A stretch of DNA of 64,000 nt from Zhengitettix transpicula (Eukaryota; Arthropoda; Insecta; Orthoptera; Tetrigidae), in NCBI GenBank assembly GCA_037074705.1, contig CM073591.1, positions 131,509,032-131,573,031 of the forward strand, written 5' to 3'. Both the position numbers and the translations under genes were made by a program. This document shows positions 21,141 to 35,200 of this stretch, piece by piece (the first letter of the stretch is position 1; every line of letters starts with the position of its first letter). The notes beneath the pieces are model-generated. The model was not told the origin of the DNA and did not search any database. It saw only the letters and a list, made by a program, of their open reading frames with translations.

Positions 21141-24100
21141 TCAAGTAAGGATGTGACATTGTCAGAATAGTTAAAACAATTGGTATGGAAAGGAGATGGC
21201 TTACTTGAAATTGAAATTTGGCAAATTTGAAGAGCTTCCTCGTGTCCTGAATCAATTTCAGTTAAGCCACCACCTTTCTCTTTCTTCAAATTTTCAGGGG
21301 CTCTCAGCCCCCTTTATCAGGAAGGAGTGTTACATTCCATGGACTGGCCGGTTGCAAACTGTCTTTATGTCCTTCAATTTCAGGTAAACAACCTTTTCAT
21401 ATCATACCAATGATATTATTTTGACAATGTCTCAGCCTTACTCATATTTATGTGTGTGTGCATATATACACACAAAATACAGTTGACTAGATTATCCACA
21501 TGTGGTTTAACTGCAGAAATATTTTAGAATGGTTTGAAGTTAATTGTGATGATCTAGGGTGTAAGGTTATGTCTGACAGTGTAATCTTTAAAAGGACACA
21601 GACAACAGATTCTGACCAGAGTGAGGACAAAAACATGTAACTTATTCCTGAAACAAAAATATACAATTTATCTGCTCTTCAATGGACTGAAAGTTTGGTA
21701 GAGTTTGTAGAGCAGCAAGGGAATTATCTGCTTTCCAATAAATCACACAGATTGAGAACACCCATACGAAAGAAAGATGCCACATCATTGAAACAGACGT
21801 CAATAACGGACTGCTTTTCCTAAACATAATTGGTTTTTGTAATGCATTTATTTATCTTCCTGTATTATAGTGTACAGTATAATAGTTAGATGTTATTATT
21901 TTAGTGTTACGGTGTTAAGATATTAGTGTGGTTAAAGTTACAGTGTACTTAATCTATAAATATACAATATAACAGTTTCAACTACAAAAGATTATGTACC
22001 ATATTTCAGAAGATTTATAATGAAGAACATTGGCCTACACCACAAAAAGTAATCTTAAGTAAGGTCTTACAGCACAAAAAATTAATTATGTTAATTTCGT
22101 ACCAGAATATCTGCCTTGTACATGTGTCCTTTGGTTTATTCGCCGTTTTTGATTATCTGCACCAATTCTCCCCACAAGTACTGCACGTAATCATAAGTCT
22201 ACTGTATATGACTTTTCGATAGGGTCATGGATCATTATGGTGACTCAGTAGGTAGAGGCAGTTTGCATATGGAGCAAATGTGCCAGGGTTTGATTTGTGG
22301 CAAAGACTAGTATTTTCAGCGTTTCTTTCTTCTTCCTTTCCTCTCCATGCCATGAACATATACTTTCCTCACTATCCAATTGCCCAATGAGACTGTCACA
22401 TAATATATGTAACACTGCCTAATTAAATAACTTATTTGGAGAGATAAGAGTATTAGTAATTAACATGGTAAAATTTCAAAGGTCTAAGCCCAATCCTCTT
22501 GAAAGAACAGGATTACACCTTGGGTAGGCCAACCACACAGTCAAGAGGTTCATCCTGTTCTGTCTTGAGAAAAGAAGACCCTTAAAAATTTGACATGCTT
22601 CTGCCTAAGCAGCTCCTCTCTTTCCTATCTAAATGTTTTATAAATATATATGTATATACATACATACATATAATTATTGAAAATTCCTAGCAAAAAATAG
22701 ACTGTACTCTCTAAGTATATTACCAAAATTCTAAAATTATTCACATATTACTCCAATAGCAAGTTGAATTTCAACCATAATTAGCATATTACACTTGATC
22801 TCTTAGGATTATGAGTTATATGGCTCTCATATCAAATCAGGAACTTGGAGATATGGTTTTATTTACATTATTTATATAAATTTTATGGCTGAACAAAATA
22901 TTTCTACCAGACTTGTGCATAACCACAACAAAGTCTATTTTTCCAATATCTGAAATGAGTTAAACTGTGTCCTTTCATGATATAAATATAAGTAAAAATC
23001 TTATGGAGGCTGATTTTGTTCTTAATTGTTTTTGCAAGCATTATATTTACATGCAGATCTAAGACGACAAATAAATATTTAAAAATAGTACAGCATATTT
23101 TCATGCACATATTCAAAAACATCATGCAGTGAACCTTAAGCAACACATATAGATATGGCACATCCTTATTTACAATTAAAATACAAAGAGAGTGAAACCT
23201 ACCTTTGACTGAAGAAGGAAACTGAAACAATCCATCCGACCAAACAAAACTGGGAGCTAGAACTGAAGTACCCCAAAAGCATAGTTAGGATACCAAAAAA
23301 AAACCAAACCACAAGCTGTTATATTAAAAGCCATTACTACGTGGTTTTTAGAATGTCATGATTTTTTCATTCCACAACATTCCTAAAAGCACTAGGAAAA
23401 TGAAATAAAATAAGATATGGCATTTAAAGACACATTGGCAATTAGATTGTCTTCCAACTGAATGCAAATAAATAATATTTTATACAAAGAAAGACGTGCA
23501 TTAATTTTAATATTAATTGCAATCTCAAGAAATTTACATTCAAAGTGATATACATACCTGTAATAAGAAGTAACTATGCATATGAACAACTAAAAAAACT
23601 GCAGAAGTATTCTAAATGCATGTTTTCAATCTACAGTACTTGAACTGTTCATCTTCATTTATTTATCAAATAGTGAATAATAAATTTTTCTGATATAAGC
23701 ATGCAAGAGGTTGCCAAGCAAAATAAGTAAATGGAATCTACTTAAAAAAATAGCAACTCACATAAAACCTTTTCAAACACATTTAGTAAGGCAATTTTTT
23801 CTGAGAGAAGTATACAGGTGTATCACAGGTCTTTCAATACTTAATTTTACTAAATAGATAGCCTAACAATATATAAATATACTAAAACAAAAATTATAAA
23901 TGACTAGGTACAGAATAGAGAAATTTTTTAAAACTATTACTTAAATAACTATTTGACAACTGCAAATGTGATATTAAATTTCACATCAATTTTGTAGTAG
24001 GGCACTGAAGTACCACACAACAGAAGTTATAAATTGTGTTTGTAAGAAGAATGTTTGGAAGAATCAAGAAATTTAGCCAATCAAATGTTGAAAATATGAA

Positions 24101-27100
24101 TAAGACAATTTAAAATTAAATAACAATATGAATGACTATGAAGATTTTCCCAGTGTACATTTCTCAAGGAAAGTTATACAATCAAGTCAGATTTTGAGAC
24201 TCAGATTCCAGTACAAATCCCCACACTCTGTATTTTATTGCAATTCCTCTGAAGTTGGCAAACAGAAGTATTAATGCATATTGATAGACATGTATGAATT
24301 AATTTAGCAATTCTGTGGTGAATTTCTGACAGTACATAGATAATGCAAAATTATCAGACAACTTTTGTCTAGACTACTAGCAACTAACTGATAAGATGAA
24401 ACCTAAAACATTGATTACACATGTAATAAAAAAATGTTTAAGAGAAATTATTCTGAGAAAACTTAACAGCTCAAGGAAGAATAACCATTTAGTTCAATAG
24501 AACAAATGCAAGACACTCATACCATATCAATTGTGATTTATTTAACTAAAAAAACATTAACATTACTGTAAATGTATATTCAAATTCTTCAGTCATGAGT
24601 AATTGACTAATATGCAATTGAATTGAAAAAACTATAATTAAAAGTCCCTTTGAATTGGATATAACTTTAGTGAATGTATTTTTAAAGAAAAAAAAACAGT
24701 TTTTGCAGAATTGAATCAATTGTAGTCTATATAATCATGAGCAGAGACACATATTCAACTTATTACAAAGCTTTTCCCCAGAAGAAATTTACTATCAAAG
24801 AGAGACAAGAAACTGGAGAGAATATATTAAACAAATTGTGTCATTGCTTCCTCTTAATGTTGTACATTCAAGCTATGACACAACATTTTCCTGGAGAAAA
24901 TTGTAGCTACAAGAATAATAAAATTTTAACTAAATATTTACTGTACCATCTTAAGTAAGAAAGTTAGAAATCCTTAAGAAAGCAAGTGAAAATAAATGAG
25001 TGATTGAAAGAAATGTAGTAACTTTGAAACCCCAAGCAAATATAAACATTAATCATATTCATATGATACATTAAGGTTAGTGGTTCAAGTTGCAGTTTTG
25101 AAAAAGTACATTGACATTAAATTGTTTGAAATGTCACTATAACAGTTTTCAATTATGTTTGTAATAAAGCTAATGCATTGAAGTGTAAACTGTATCACAG
25201 TGGCAGGCAAATAATTACGAAAATTCTTGAACCAGTATGAGCATAAACCAATAATAAAGATATTGTAGAGAAAAATGTAAAGGAAAAAGCTTTCTTACAG
25301 ACATTAACAAGTAATGATTTCAAATTTGAATGCAATTAAAATAAAATAGTATTTTTTTATTGTAACAGGCAACATGAGGGCAACTCCCCTTTAATAGCAC
25401 AGAAAGGGATTTGAAAGGCTGGATGCAGAAGGGTTAAGGAATTTAGCCAAGAGTTAACTAGGGCCCCTGGGCTGTGGTTTAAGGATCCTACCCAGCATTC
25501 ACCTAAAAGTGATGCTGGACATACCCTAGAAAACATGCATCAGGTAGGTCGAGCACATCGTACTTCAACTTCCCTTATACATAATAGAACAATTACTATA
25601 AAAACTGGGGAGAATTGATAAAAACCTGATCAACTTCAGAAGATTTTGCTATAGAACCTTTAGATGGGTTGGTATTTTATTCCCAATTTTATCAGTCAAC
25701 ATTTGAAAAAAGAAAACTATTTGATAATTTTCTGAAATATTTAATTTTGAAATTTTAGCAATATTGCCTTACATAATTAATGTGCACTTATATTATGACC
25801 TAAATTAATATAATTAGATATGTGAATTAGGAAAATAGAGTTTTAAATTTTTACCATGTGGATTAATTTTTTAGAAAATGACAACGTAAAATCAGATGTA
25901 GGTGTATTCTTACAGAATTTCCATAAGACCAACGTGTATGCTATTGGAAACAGATGTAATCAAAATTTAAATATTTGTGAAGGAATAAATAATTTCATTA
26001 TGATATATTAAAGGTAATATGTAGTTACAAAATTTTGTAGTTCATGATGTTAATGTTGAATATTATTGTACACAAGATTGTTGTGAAATGAAATTGTTAA
26101 AGTTATGTTTTAGGTTCAGGTAATTATTGCTGAAAGCTGTAGGAAAATTTCAATATTAAATATTGAAGAAAATTAAGAAATAGTTTTCTTTTTGCAAATG
26201 ATGACTGATAAAAACATTGGGAGATAAAAGTGTACACAGTAAAATATATAAATCGAACTAAATAAATGTAACGGTCTTTAAGAAAACCTTTCAACCTTAA
26301 TCAACAAACAATATGTAGAATCCTGAAATGTTTCATACATCACATAGAGGGTTTATACTCATTAAATGCTATTATTCTCTTTAACGGAAATACAATGTAT
26401 AACAAATTTCTTCCTATCAATATATAATAATGCAATTAAGATATAACTGCTGTTATTTTTAACATGGAATGTAACATTTGGACAAGCTATACAATATATC
26501 TTGCAGTAATGAATAAAATTATGGAAACTTAAAAGCTTTATTAAGAGCTTCTAATGTAGATTTGAATCAGTTAAATTTTATTTGCGAAGTTTCTGCCATT
26601 TCCTAAGTAGTTTAATTCGAGATTAAAAAGTTAAAATATTCTCAATAGTATACATACGATTGAAAGCCTGGGACTGAAAATTTGTTATGCCATGTTAGAC
26701 AGAATATTTATTAAGTTCAAATTTTCAGTTATTCTCTTCCTTCACAAGGTGGACAGGTATCACACTTAGAAAAAAACAAATTTAGTCTCATGAAATCACT
26801 CTCTATCCTATCATATATATTCTGTGTAATTAATTCATGAAATCCCTTCAGAAATTATAATGAAGATTAACACCAAACACAATCAAGGTTTTATGATTAT
26901 AAACAAGCTATTCACAAGTTGCCAAAAATTTAAAAAATTCCAACAGTACTCTCTTCCCTTATGTGACACATGGTTAACATATTGTTTTAAAATTGATATT
27001 AAAAACAAGTGTCCTATGTAGGTCAGAAGTGAAAGTAAATTATCTTCTAGTTCACAAGAATCATCCAAATAGTCCCCAACTCTTAGTAAGACTTATTAAA

Positions 27101-29227
27101 ATTTAATCAAGAAGTATCTTGATTAAGTTGAGTTCACAAACTCAAAGGAATATTAAAAAAATATAATTTGATCTAATGTCAAATAAAAATTAAGTCAATT
27201 GAAATTAAAATATAAATGATAATTAATCTTTACAAAATTGATCGTTTTAAAAGTGGCTGTTTATTTATAAAGAGAAAGAAGAGATTTAAAAAAAATTAAT
27301 AATAAACCACGTTAAATTAAATTTCATAATTGTGCCTCAAATGTTTCTGTTACAAAATGATTTTCGAGCATCACTACATATTTGAGAAAGGTATTTAAAA
27401 GAAAACTCTCTTTTTTGCACATATTACTAATTTAATATCACCCTAAGCTTATATGTTTTTTAAGAATCAATGTCATTTCAAAAGAAGAAATTTATGGTAC
27501 ATTAAACAAATATAAATAAAGGAACAGTAAATAAAATTGTATACAAATAAAATAAACAATTAATAATGCCTAACAATTTGAAATTATTATTATTTTTGGA
27601 ATGTTTATCTTATTGACCAGCTATAGTTAATCCTAAAATAGTATATATTGACCATAAAGGCATGAAAGTTAAAAAAAATAAAATATTGCAAACATATATT
27701 TATTCTATTTTTGTACTAATTGTTTTGAGTTTACTAATTACATACATATTTAACAATTTTATGGAACTGAATTTAATTACAATTTAATGAGTAAAAATCG
27801 AAGTCCTCAACACGGCACAACAGAATTCCTAGAACCTTTAATAACTGACTCTTGACAATTATTTTCAATACACAATTTATTATGTGTTGAATAGATTGTA
27901 GACAATGAATAAATGATTCCTTTAGTTAGAAAATAAAAGAAAAATAATGAGTAGCAAACAAATTTTCAATTAGGTTGTATATTTAGGATGTAAAGTAATT
28001 GGAGCAGTACCTCTTATAAAATCCATAAAAAAATTAAATATGCATAGTATTATAAAAATGATGTCCTACTATTTAATGGATCAGAGAATGTCAGACTATA
28101 TCAAAGTCAGTATGAAAACAGTGACAACTACAAGAGACAGTTCTCGGTGAATGTAAGTATAAAGTTTTTCTTTTTCACTATTTGTTCCACTAGCTTCATT
28201 AACCACATACAGTAATTCTTGAGTGTTCTTTGGAGAGTGCACGTGTTTGGCAATAGATCTTCATAAACAAGTTGAATAAACAATCTTCTTAAATTTCAAC
28301 ACTGTACAGTAATAACATCTTCTTAATCCTGATTATATACAAGTCAATGGAGTCAATGTGACTAGAAAAGAAAATGAACAATGATAGCAAAAATTTGGAG
28401 AATTTTTGCTATATAAATATTTGTCCTATGTACACTATATATACATATATAACACTACACGAGTGCTGTTTAAAGATAAAAACACACAGATAATTAATTA
28501 GCTATTATCTGTAATGTTATACTCAATATAATAGCCAGCAGAAATTTTAGAAGCAGTGCAAAAAGAAGAGTTCCAGAGTTACTAATGGTAAGAATGAAAA
28601 CAACATTAAAATAAAACCTATAAAGACAGTACTATTTTTTCTAAATATGGCTAAGTGCAATATCATCTAATTAATGGATACCCAAAAAGTAAAAAAAAAG
28701 GATAAATAGAAAGTGTTGCTTCAACTATACTTTAATTGGTCAAGATGTATAAATCATTTACTACCCTAGAATAATGTTATAATAAATAAATATATAAATA
28801 TATACATACAATATTAGGAGAATCCATTTAAGGAATTAATTCACATTCAAACTTGGATAGTGAGGAAGGATAGAAATAAATAGGAGAAATAGGAGGATTG
28901 CGCTTTTATTTGAATTCATATGCTCGGGCGAAGAATTACGCACATAGAAAAGCATATGTTCAAAGCAGAGAGAAGGATGGAAGAAGAAGGAAAGACTGAA
29001 AATATTTGACCCAGGCGGGACTTGAACCCACGTATTCTGCTTAGTACACTAAGTCCCGCCTGGGCCAAATATTTTCAGTCTTTCCTTCTTCTTCCATCCT
29101 TCTCTCTGCTTTGAACATATGCTTTTCTATGTGCGTAATTCTTCGCCCGAGCATATGAATTCAAATAAAAGCGCAATCCTCCTATTTCTCCTATTTATTT
29201 CTATCCTTCCTCACTATCCAAGTTTAA

Positions 29228-29262
<35 letters not shown>

Positions 29263-32200
29263 CACTGGCACACACACACATATCAGGTAAGTAAACTTCA
29301 GTCTCTCTTTCCTACCTTACTTTTATATATATATAGTCAGACTAAGCAATCTTACAACTATGGTTACAATTTTCAGAATGTTAATGACCAGGGTAGGCAT
29401 ATTATTAATATAACATAAATTGAGTCCTCCACCATTTAAAAGGTTGACATCTTCCAAATATGTGATGAAAGTCCACTAACTTTCATGTGTATCCCATATT
29501 TTGATTATGCTTTAATTAAAATAGCTTTATTTATTGGACATTGAAAATTATATCATACAGCATTCAGGTCAAGTGAAATAAGAATTTAATAAATTATCCT
29601 TGTTTAAGAATTTTTAACAAATGAAACATACACATACAGTTAGTTGTTTTATAATCTCAAACTATAAAAGGCAAATACCATATAAGTAACACAGGGACAA
29701 AACCAGCCACCTGAAGCGCTATCTGTACTCAGTCCACTAATTCAAATATAAAGACTGCATACTATTTTTAAAATTTAGGAATAAAAATATTTAACTTCAC
29801 AAATATTAGAAGTGTGGTAAAACATTTAATGAATTAAATGTAATATCACAGAGTAACTAGGACTGCATAATACTAATTCCTTACTTTTAAACTGGATTGT
29901 TCTTGAAATTCAAGAATATTCCCAGATTTCAACAAAATGCTATTACATTTAGTAAATAAAAATAAACTTCTACACAAGTACATAAACGTAGTGACAATGT
30001 TGTCCTTGTATTATTAAAAAAAAAAGCAAAGAAAAAGAACTGTAATCACACTATATTTTTCAATTCCATATCTAAATTGAATTGAATTAAACTGATCACA
30101 ACTTAATAGAATAAAATATACTGTGTTTCATTAATGGTTATGCCCTCACAAGAATAGAATATACAGTAAAATCCAGTGAGCACCTTATAAAAATAAATGA
30201 ATTTGAAAAGAAGTACAGGCACAAATTGGATTCATTAGAATTTGTAAAATAATACTTTTAAAATGGTCCTTCAAACATTATTATTATTATTAAACAAATC
30301 AATCATTCATAAATGAGACATACCTCATTTATCGTTGGAGCTTCTGGAGACTCCAGCTTTGGCTTCTTGTCTGGTGGTGGTACAGGAGTCAAAGGACGAC
30401 CAAATTCATCACATGTATCACTATCAACCTCCATAGGTTCATTTTTTACTCCATCTTTACAATCCATCATTGAACTTGTGTCACTACTAACTGACATTCG
30501 ACGGATATCTGTAGACTTTTGTCGAGCTCGGAAATGCCGAGGCTAAGAATAAATAAGATACCAAATGATAGTTCATTTAATCTCATATATTGAAAATTAG
30601 ACAAATAAAAAGTTTAATTTCAAAATACAATTTTGATTATACACATTGAAAAAATTCTTTTCATTTTTATAGACAATGGAGATAAGGGCAATAGATGAAG
30701 AGAAAGAATGAACAGAAGGAAGTTTCCATTATACCTGTACTTATAGCAGTTCAATTTTCTAAGAAAACTTAATTGCCATCAAACTGTGAACATGCCATAA
30801 TTTAACTTCATCATTAATAAGGTATACTTCGGTAAATTTCAGCTTCCAAGCATGTAAATTTTATTAAAATATTTGGAAGTTTACAATTCAGCAACTCTTC
30901 TCCTTTTGGCACAAAAAAGGGTGTGTGCTGCCATGGATTGTTTTATTTAAACAACCAAATCCACTCAAAAATATGAATTTTCACTTCTAATTCACATTTC
31001 AACTGCTACATTGCAGTAACATTTCAAGAATTTATTTTTCAATGCAATGAATATAATAGACGTTAAATTCAAACAGGAGGAAGCCATAATAAAATAACAC
31101 ATTTTATGTAAGCTTTCAGCTGCATTATTTTATTGGTAAGTACTCACTTTGCATGTGTCTATTTTTTTTCTGATGTCGTCTATAAGTTCATCAAACAGGT
31201 AAAGCAATATATTTCATAATTAGTCTTTCACTCAAACTTCTCCATGGTAAGCCAATTCATTATGAGTGAAAGTATCAGGGTTTATAAATTTCAAATGCAT
31301 CAAATTGGTTTGCAGACCTGTTTACACCATATAACTGATTCATGAAATTGCCTACAAATCATATGCTATGAATGAGTAATTTCAATGCTTATAATTACTC
31401 AATTACAGGTCACCTGTCATAAAATACACAAACCAATTTCGCAGTTTGATTATAACATGGACTTAAAATGCAAATTACACTTCAAAGATTGGGAGATGGT
31501 TTAAAAAATACGTGAAGTCAAGAAACTGTCGATTAAAAGTTTTGTAGTAAAAGTCTTATCCATATAAATATTAATTACCAACAGGTCGTAGTAAAGTGAT
31601 ATAACAATAATAGTCAATGACAAACTACCAGAATTTAAGTGAAAATTCTCTTTTATCACCTTGAGTTGATACTAACTTTGGATGTCAAAGATAACATACG
31701 ATTATATTCTTCATTTAACCTCAAACAAAACTAAAGCAAATGCTAACAGCAAACTGCAATTGTAGTTTTATTTAAGATTTAATTTGTGTTAGAGCAAATG
31801 AAATCTAAGTACAAGATTTACAATTAAATATTAATTTATGTAAATAATGTTTTTAATATTGTCTAGCAGGTGAAACATTTAAAATGGCAAAAATGAATAA
31901 AAAAATGTGGTTTCAAAATAAAGACATAACATTTTTCCATAGTTATCCCAAAAATTATTTCTTCATCTTGACTGTCTAGAATATTTTAAATAATATGAAA
32001 AATAGCAACCATTGAATTAGTTATTGTGAGTAACATGTCACAATTAACTACAATGACCTCAAGATTTTATCACAAAAAAAAATTTCAACTAGGAATACAC
32101 TGTGTATCAAAAAGGATTTTACAAACTTATAGAAATTTATTCTTCAATATGACAAATGGAAGTCACATTGACCAACAATAACTACATGGAGCAAAGTTGA

Positions 32201-35200
32201 AATGTTTTGCTTTACAATGGCACCATAAGCATTTCTGTAATTTGTTTTAATATATTCCTGTAAGTTTGTAAAACTTTTTAGTACTTTTGATACACCATAT
32301 CTTACTGAATAGATACTGCTCAATTTCAATTTAATGTATGGTCCAGAATTTCTTAGTTGATTTTTTATTGGTTTGAATGAAGGAGATATACAGAAGGAAA
32401 GTAATACACCAGATAGACTTTTACTTTGCAAAAAAGAACAGCCTGATCTTAGAGAAGCAATGTTGTATTTTTGGTGTTGCAAAATGGTTACTTGATATTT
32501 TAAATTTTTGCAAATTCTGTGTAAAATTTGTATCACATTAACAAGAAATAAAAACAAAAGGTTTATTTTAAAATTTCACATTCAAATAGGGGATATCTGA
32601 AGTCACATTTCTATATTCTTGGCATGAAAGAAAGATACATTTTTGAATTAAATTAAATCTCAGTTGATGTACACAGATGTGTTATTCAACTGAAATTCTT
32701 ACGTATGCATTGCCACAGTTAAATAATATGATTCAGAATTAAACTACCCCTAATCAAAAGTTATACAAAAAAATTCAATGAATAAACACACCAATGATTA
32801 AATGGAATTACAAACTAATAAGTTTATTACATTAAGTTTCACTAATGCTCACCCTATATTCAACATTCTTTCCATCTTTGCAACATTTAGGGCACTCCCA
32901 ACTGTTGGGCAAGTCTTCATTTACAACACCATCTGCATCAGGGCACTGCAAATTACACATAAAAATAAACAAAGTAACTTAACATTGTTTCTTTAACCAC
33001 TTTAAAATTAATACAATACTTGCCACTTTAGCTACACATTCAGGGTGGATAATCTCGTAACAGACACTACACTCCATTAAAGAGCTGGGCACATCCCTGT
33101 TAGTCTTTTGAATTGGTATAACTGGCTGTTGACCCCAACCATCCAAGCCACAGCTAACACATGCAGCAGTTACAGGAAGCATTGGCTGAAATTTAAAGTT
33201 TTTGTAATACATCAATATTTACATTTCCACCACATAGTTGATATTCAACACACTGCAGTGTAATTACAAACCAAAGAGCACTATTTATGTGAACAAGTTT
33301 ATAATAATCATTTATAGCTAATGTTAACAACTTCAAATAAAACACTAATATCCTTCTCACTTACTAAATATGTCATTTTTAATCAAGTTATGATTGACAA
33401 CAAAAAAGCAAGATCTGTAAAAGGAAGTGGCTGAGGTGAAATTTTATGTATGGAGTGATTCCAGTGGTAACAGACCTGGAGTAACAAATAATTATTTTTC
33501 TATAACAGGAACATTCAAAACACATTATATCAATACACATTTCAAAGACCAATCTACTTTTCTATCTAACAGTAATACCTTAGAATCTGCACACTTGGTG
33601 GTAGCTTTCACAAATGAAGCAAAATTCTTTGAAAAAATAAAGATATATATATATCTCAAGAGAGAGAGAGCTTTTAATTGTTGAGTGCCTCCTCAAACAG
33701 CTCACCCCAAAGAATAATAAAAATATTACGAATATAATAAAATATTAAAGATTGAATGCTTAACATATGCAACTATATAAAAAGTTATACTTCATTCAAA
33801 ACTGGAGATAGAACCTAAATGTGGAAACACTTACCTGAAGGCACTGTCGCATGACACAAGTTTGTTTTGCTCGACCTGGGCCACCAAACTTCACCATATC
33901 ATGGCAGAATGAACATTCTCCACAGTCATTGCGTTGACATGCTTCACATCTCTTGCATCTCGTCCGTCTTCTGCGAGGTCCTTGAGATGAACCCCACTTT
34001 CCAGATTGTCGCTGAGCTTTATTTTTCTGCCCTGACATCAAACCACGGTTTCCAGAATTCTTTGCTAATGGAATTCTCCCAGACACACAATCCTGCCAGA
34101 AAATCAAAACAATATGCATAACTGATTTAAATTTTTACTTAAACTGACAGTTAATTATTAGTTTTCAGTTAACCACTGATTCCAAGACACAAATGCCAAT
34201 TACTTTCTACAATGTGCTAATAGTTTAATAGCTAATAACTGCAAGATAGCTCATTAATTAAAAACTGTAAGTTTGCTCAATAAATTCATTTTATCATTTT
34301 ATTCCAAAATTCTATTTTCCCTTCCCCAAACAAAATGTTGATTTTCCCTCAAACTCACAAATAATGTTACACAGCACTAACAGTTTTAAACTTCAATATT
34401 AAACATTTATGAAAAGACACACAGTAGCCTTTACTGTTGGCTGCCAGTAAGGTTATACATGCCTTCCTGTGCTTGCGGTTCTTAACTCACAGAAAAATGG
34501 ATTAGCTATTTGCATTAAGATATGGTTCAATAATCCTATTGAAAGCTTCCCAAAGACCCAAAAGTGTCTCTGATATGATTGAAGGTTCTACATGTTTAAT
34601 TCAGAGGCATAGCAATCCATAAGTTCCAGGCCAAAGCCATACATCAATAATAAATACTGGAAATTCTACACTGTTTAAATAAAGCAATCTTAAGACAATG
34701 GTCAGGTTGGACTTAAGACTAGAAACCAAGTATCTACAGACTGCTACCCATCACCAAAGCATACATTTTCACCAGTATTCATGAATTATTTTAACAATAA
34801 CAACACAGTTAAAATTTCTCATCCTTTCTATTCCCCCGGCTGAAGAAAGCACAAGGACATTTTGTCAACATTGAAATAATGATTTAAAAACCACACTGAA
34901 AATAGCATTTCAAAGGTACTTTAAAGCTTGTATAAAAAGCAGACACCAACATTACATCTGATATATTGACAATTTAATATCATTTTTTTTATAAAAACAA
35001 AAATTTCATACATTAAATTATGTTACACAGCACATAAGGGCAAATTATTTGACATTTCTCCTTTTAAGTACTACAAAATCTGATAAGGGCCACAATAGAC
35101 TTCTATTGCATTAATGTGCTAATGGCCTACCCTATACAGTTAGGTTTCTTCTTCCTTTCCTTACCCTAACATTATTTTTTGTAAAACTTCTCGAGTTTCC

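Larger units (their letters stand above)
18938..30323 (-). other. Kdm2: Kdm2 intron 12 (11.4 kb) with repeats
   Basis: This is by far the largest intron of the gene. It holds inverted Penelope termini, a MITE, a tRNA-derived SINE, a family A copy, several (TA)n tracts, a long SINE palindrome and one candidate 54-nt exon, each listed separately. Most of 23.6-25.3 kb and 25.6-28.8 kb is plain AT-rich sequence in which I see nothing. Confidence 0.8.

Noticed and set aside
23559..23592. A second exon-like segment in Kdm2 intron 12 (TTTTTTAG acceptor, GTATGT donor)
   Set aside because: Its 32-nt length would shift the Kdm2 frame between exons 12 and 13, so it cannot be a constitutive exon.
32144..32557. 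A 137-codon minus-strand open frame in Kdm2 intron 11
   Set aside because: It spans an inverted-repeat element, has low-complexity composition and no motif, and could not be joined to the Kdm2 frame.
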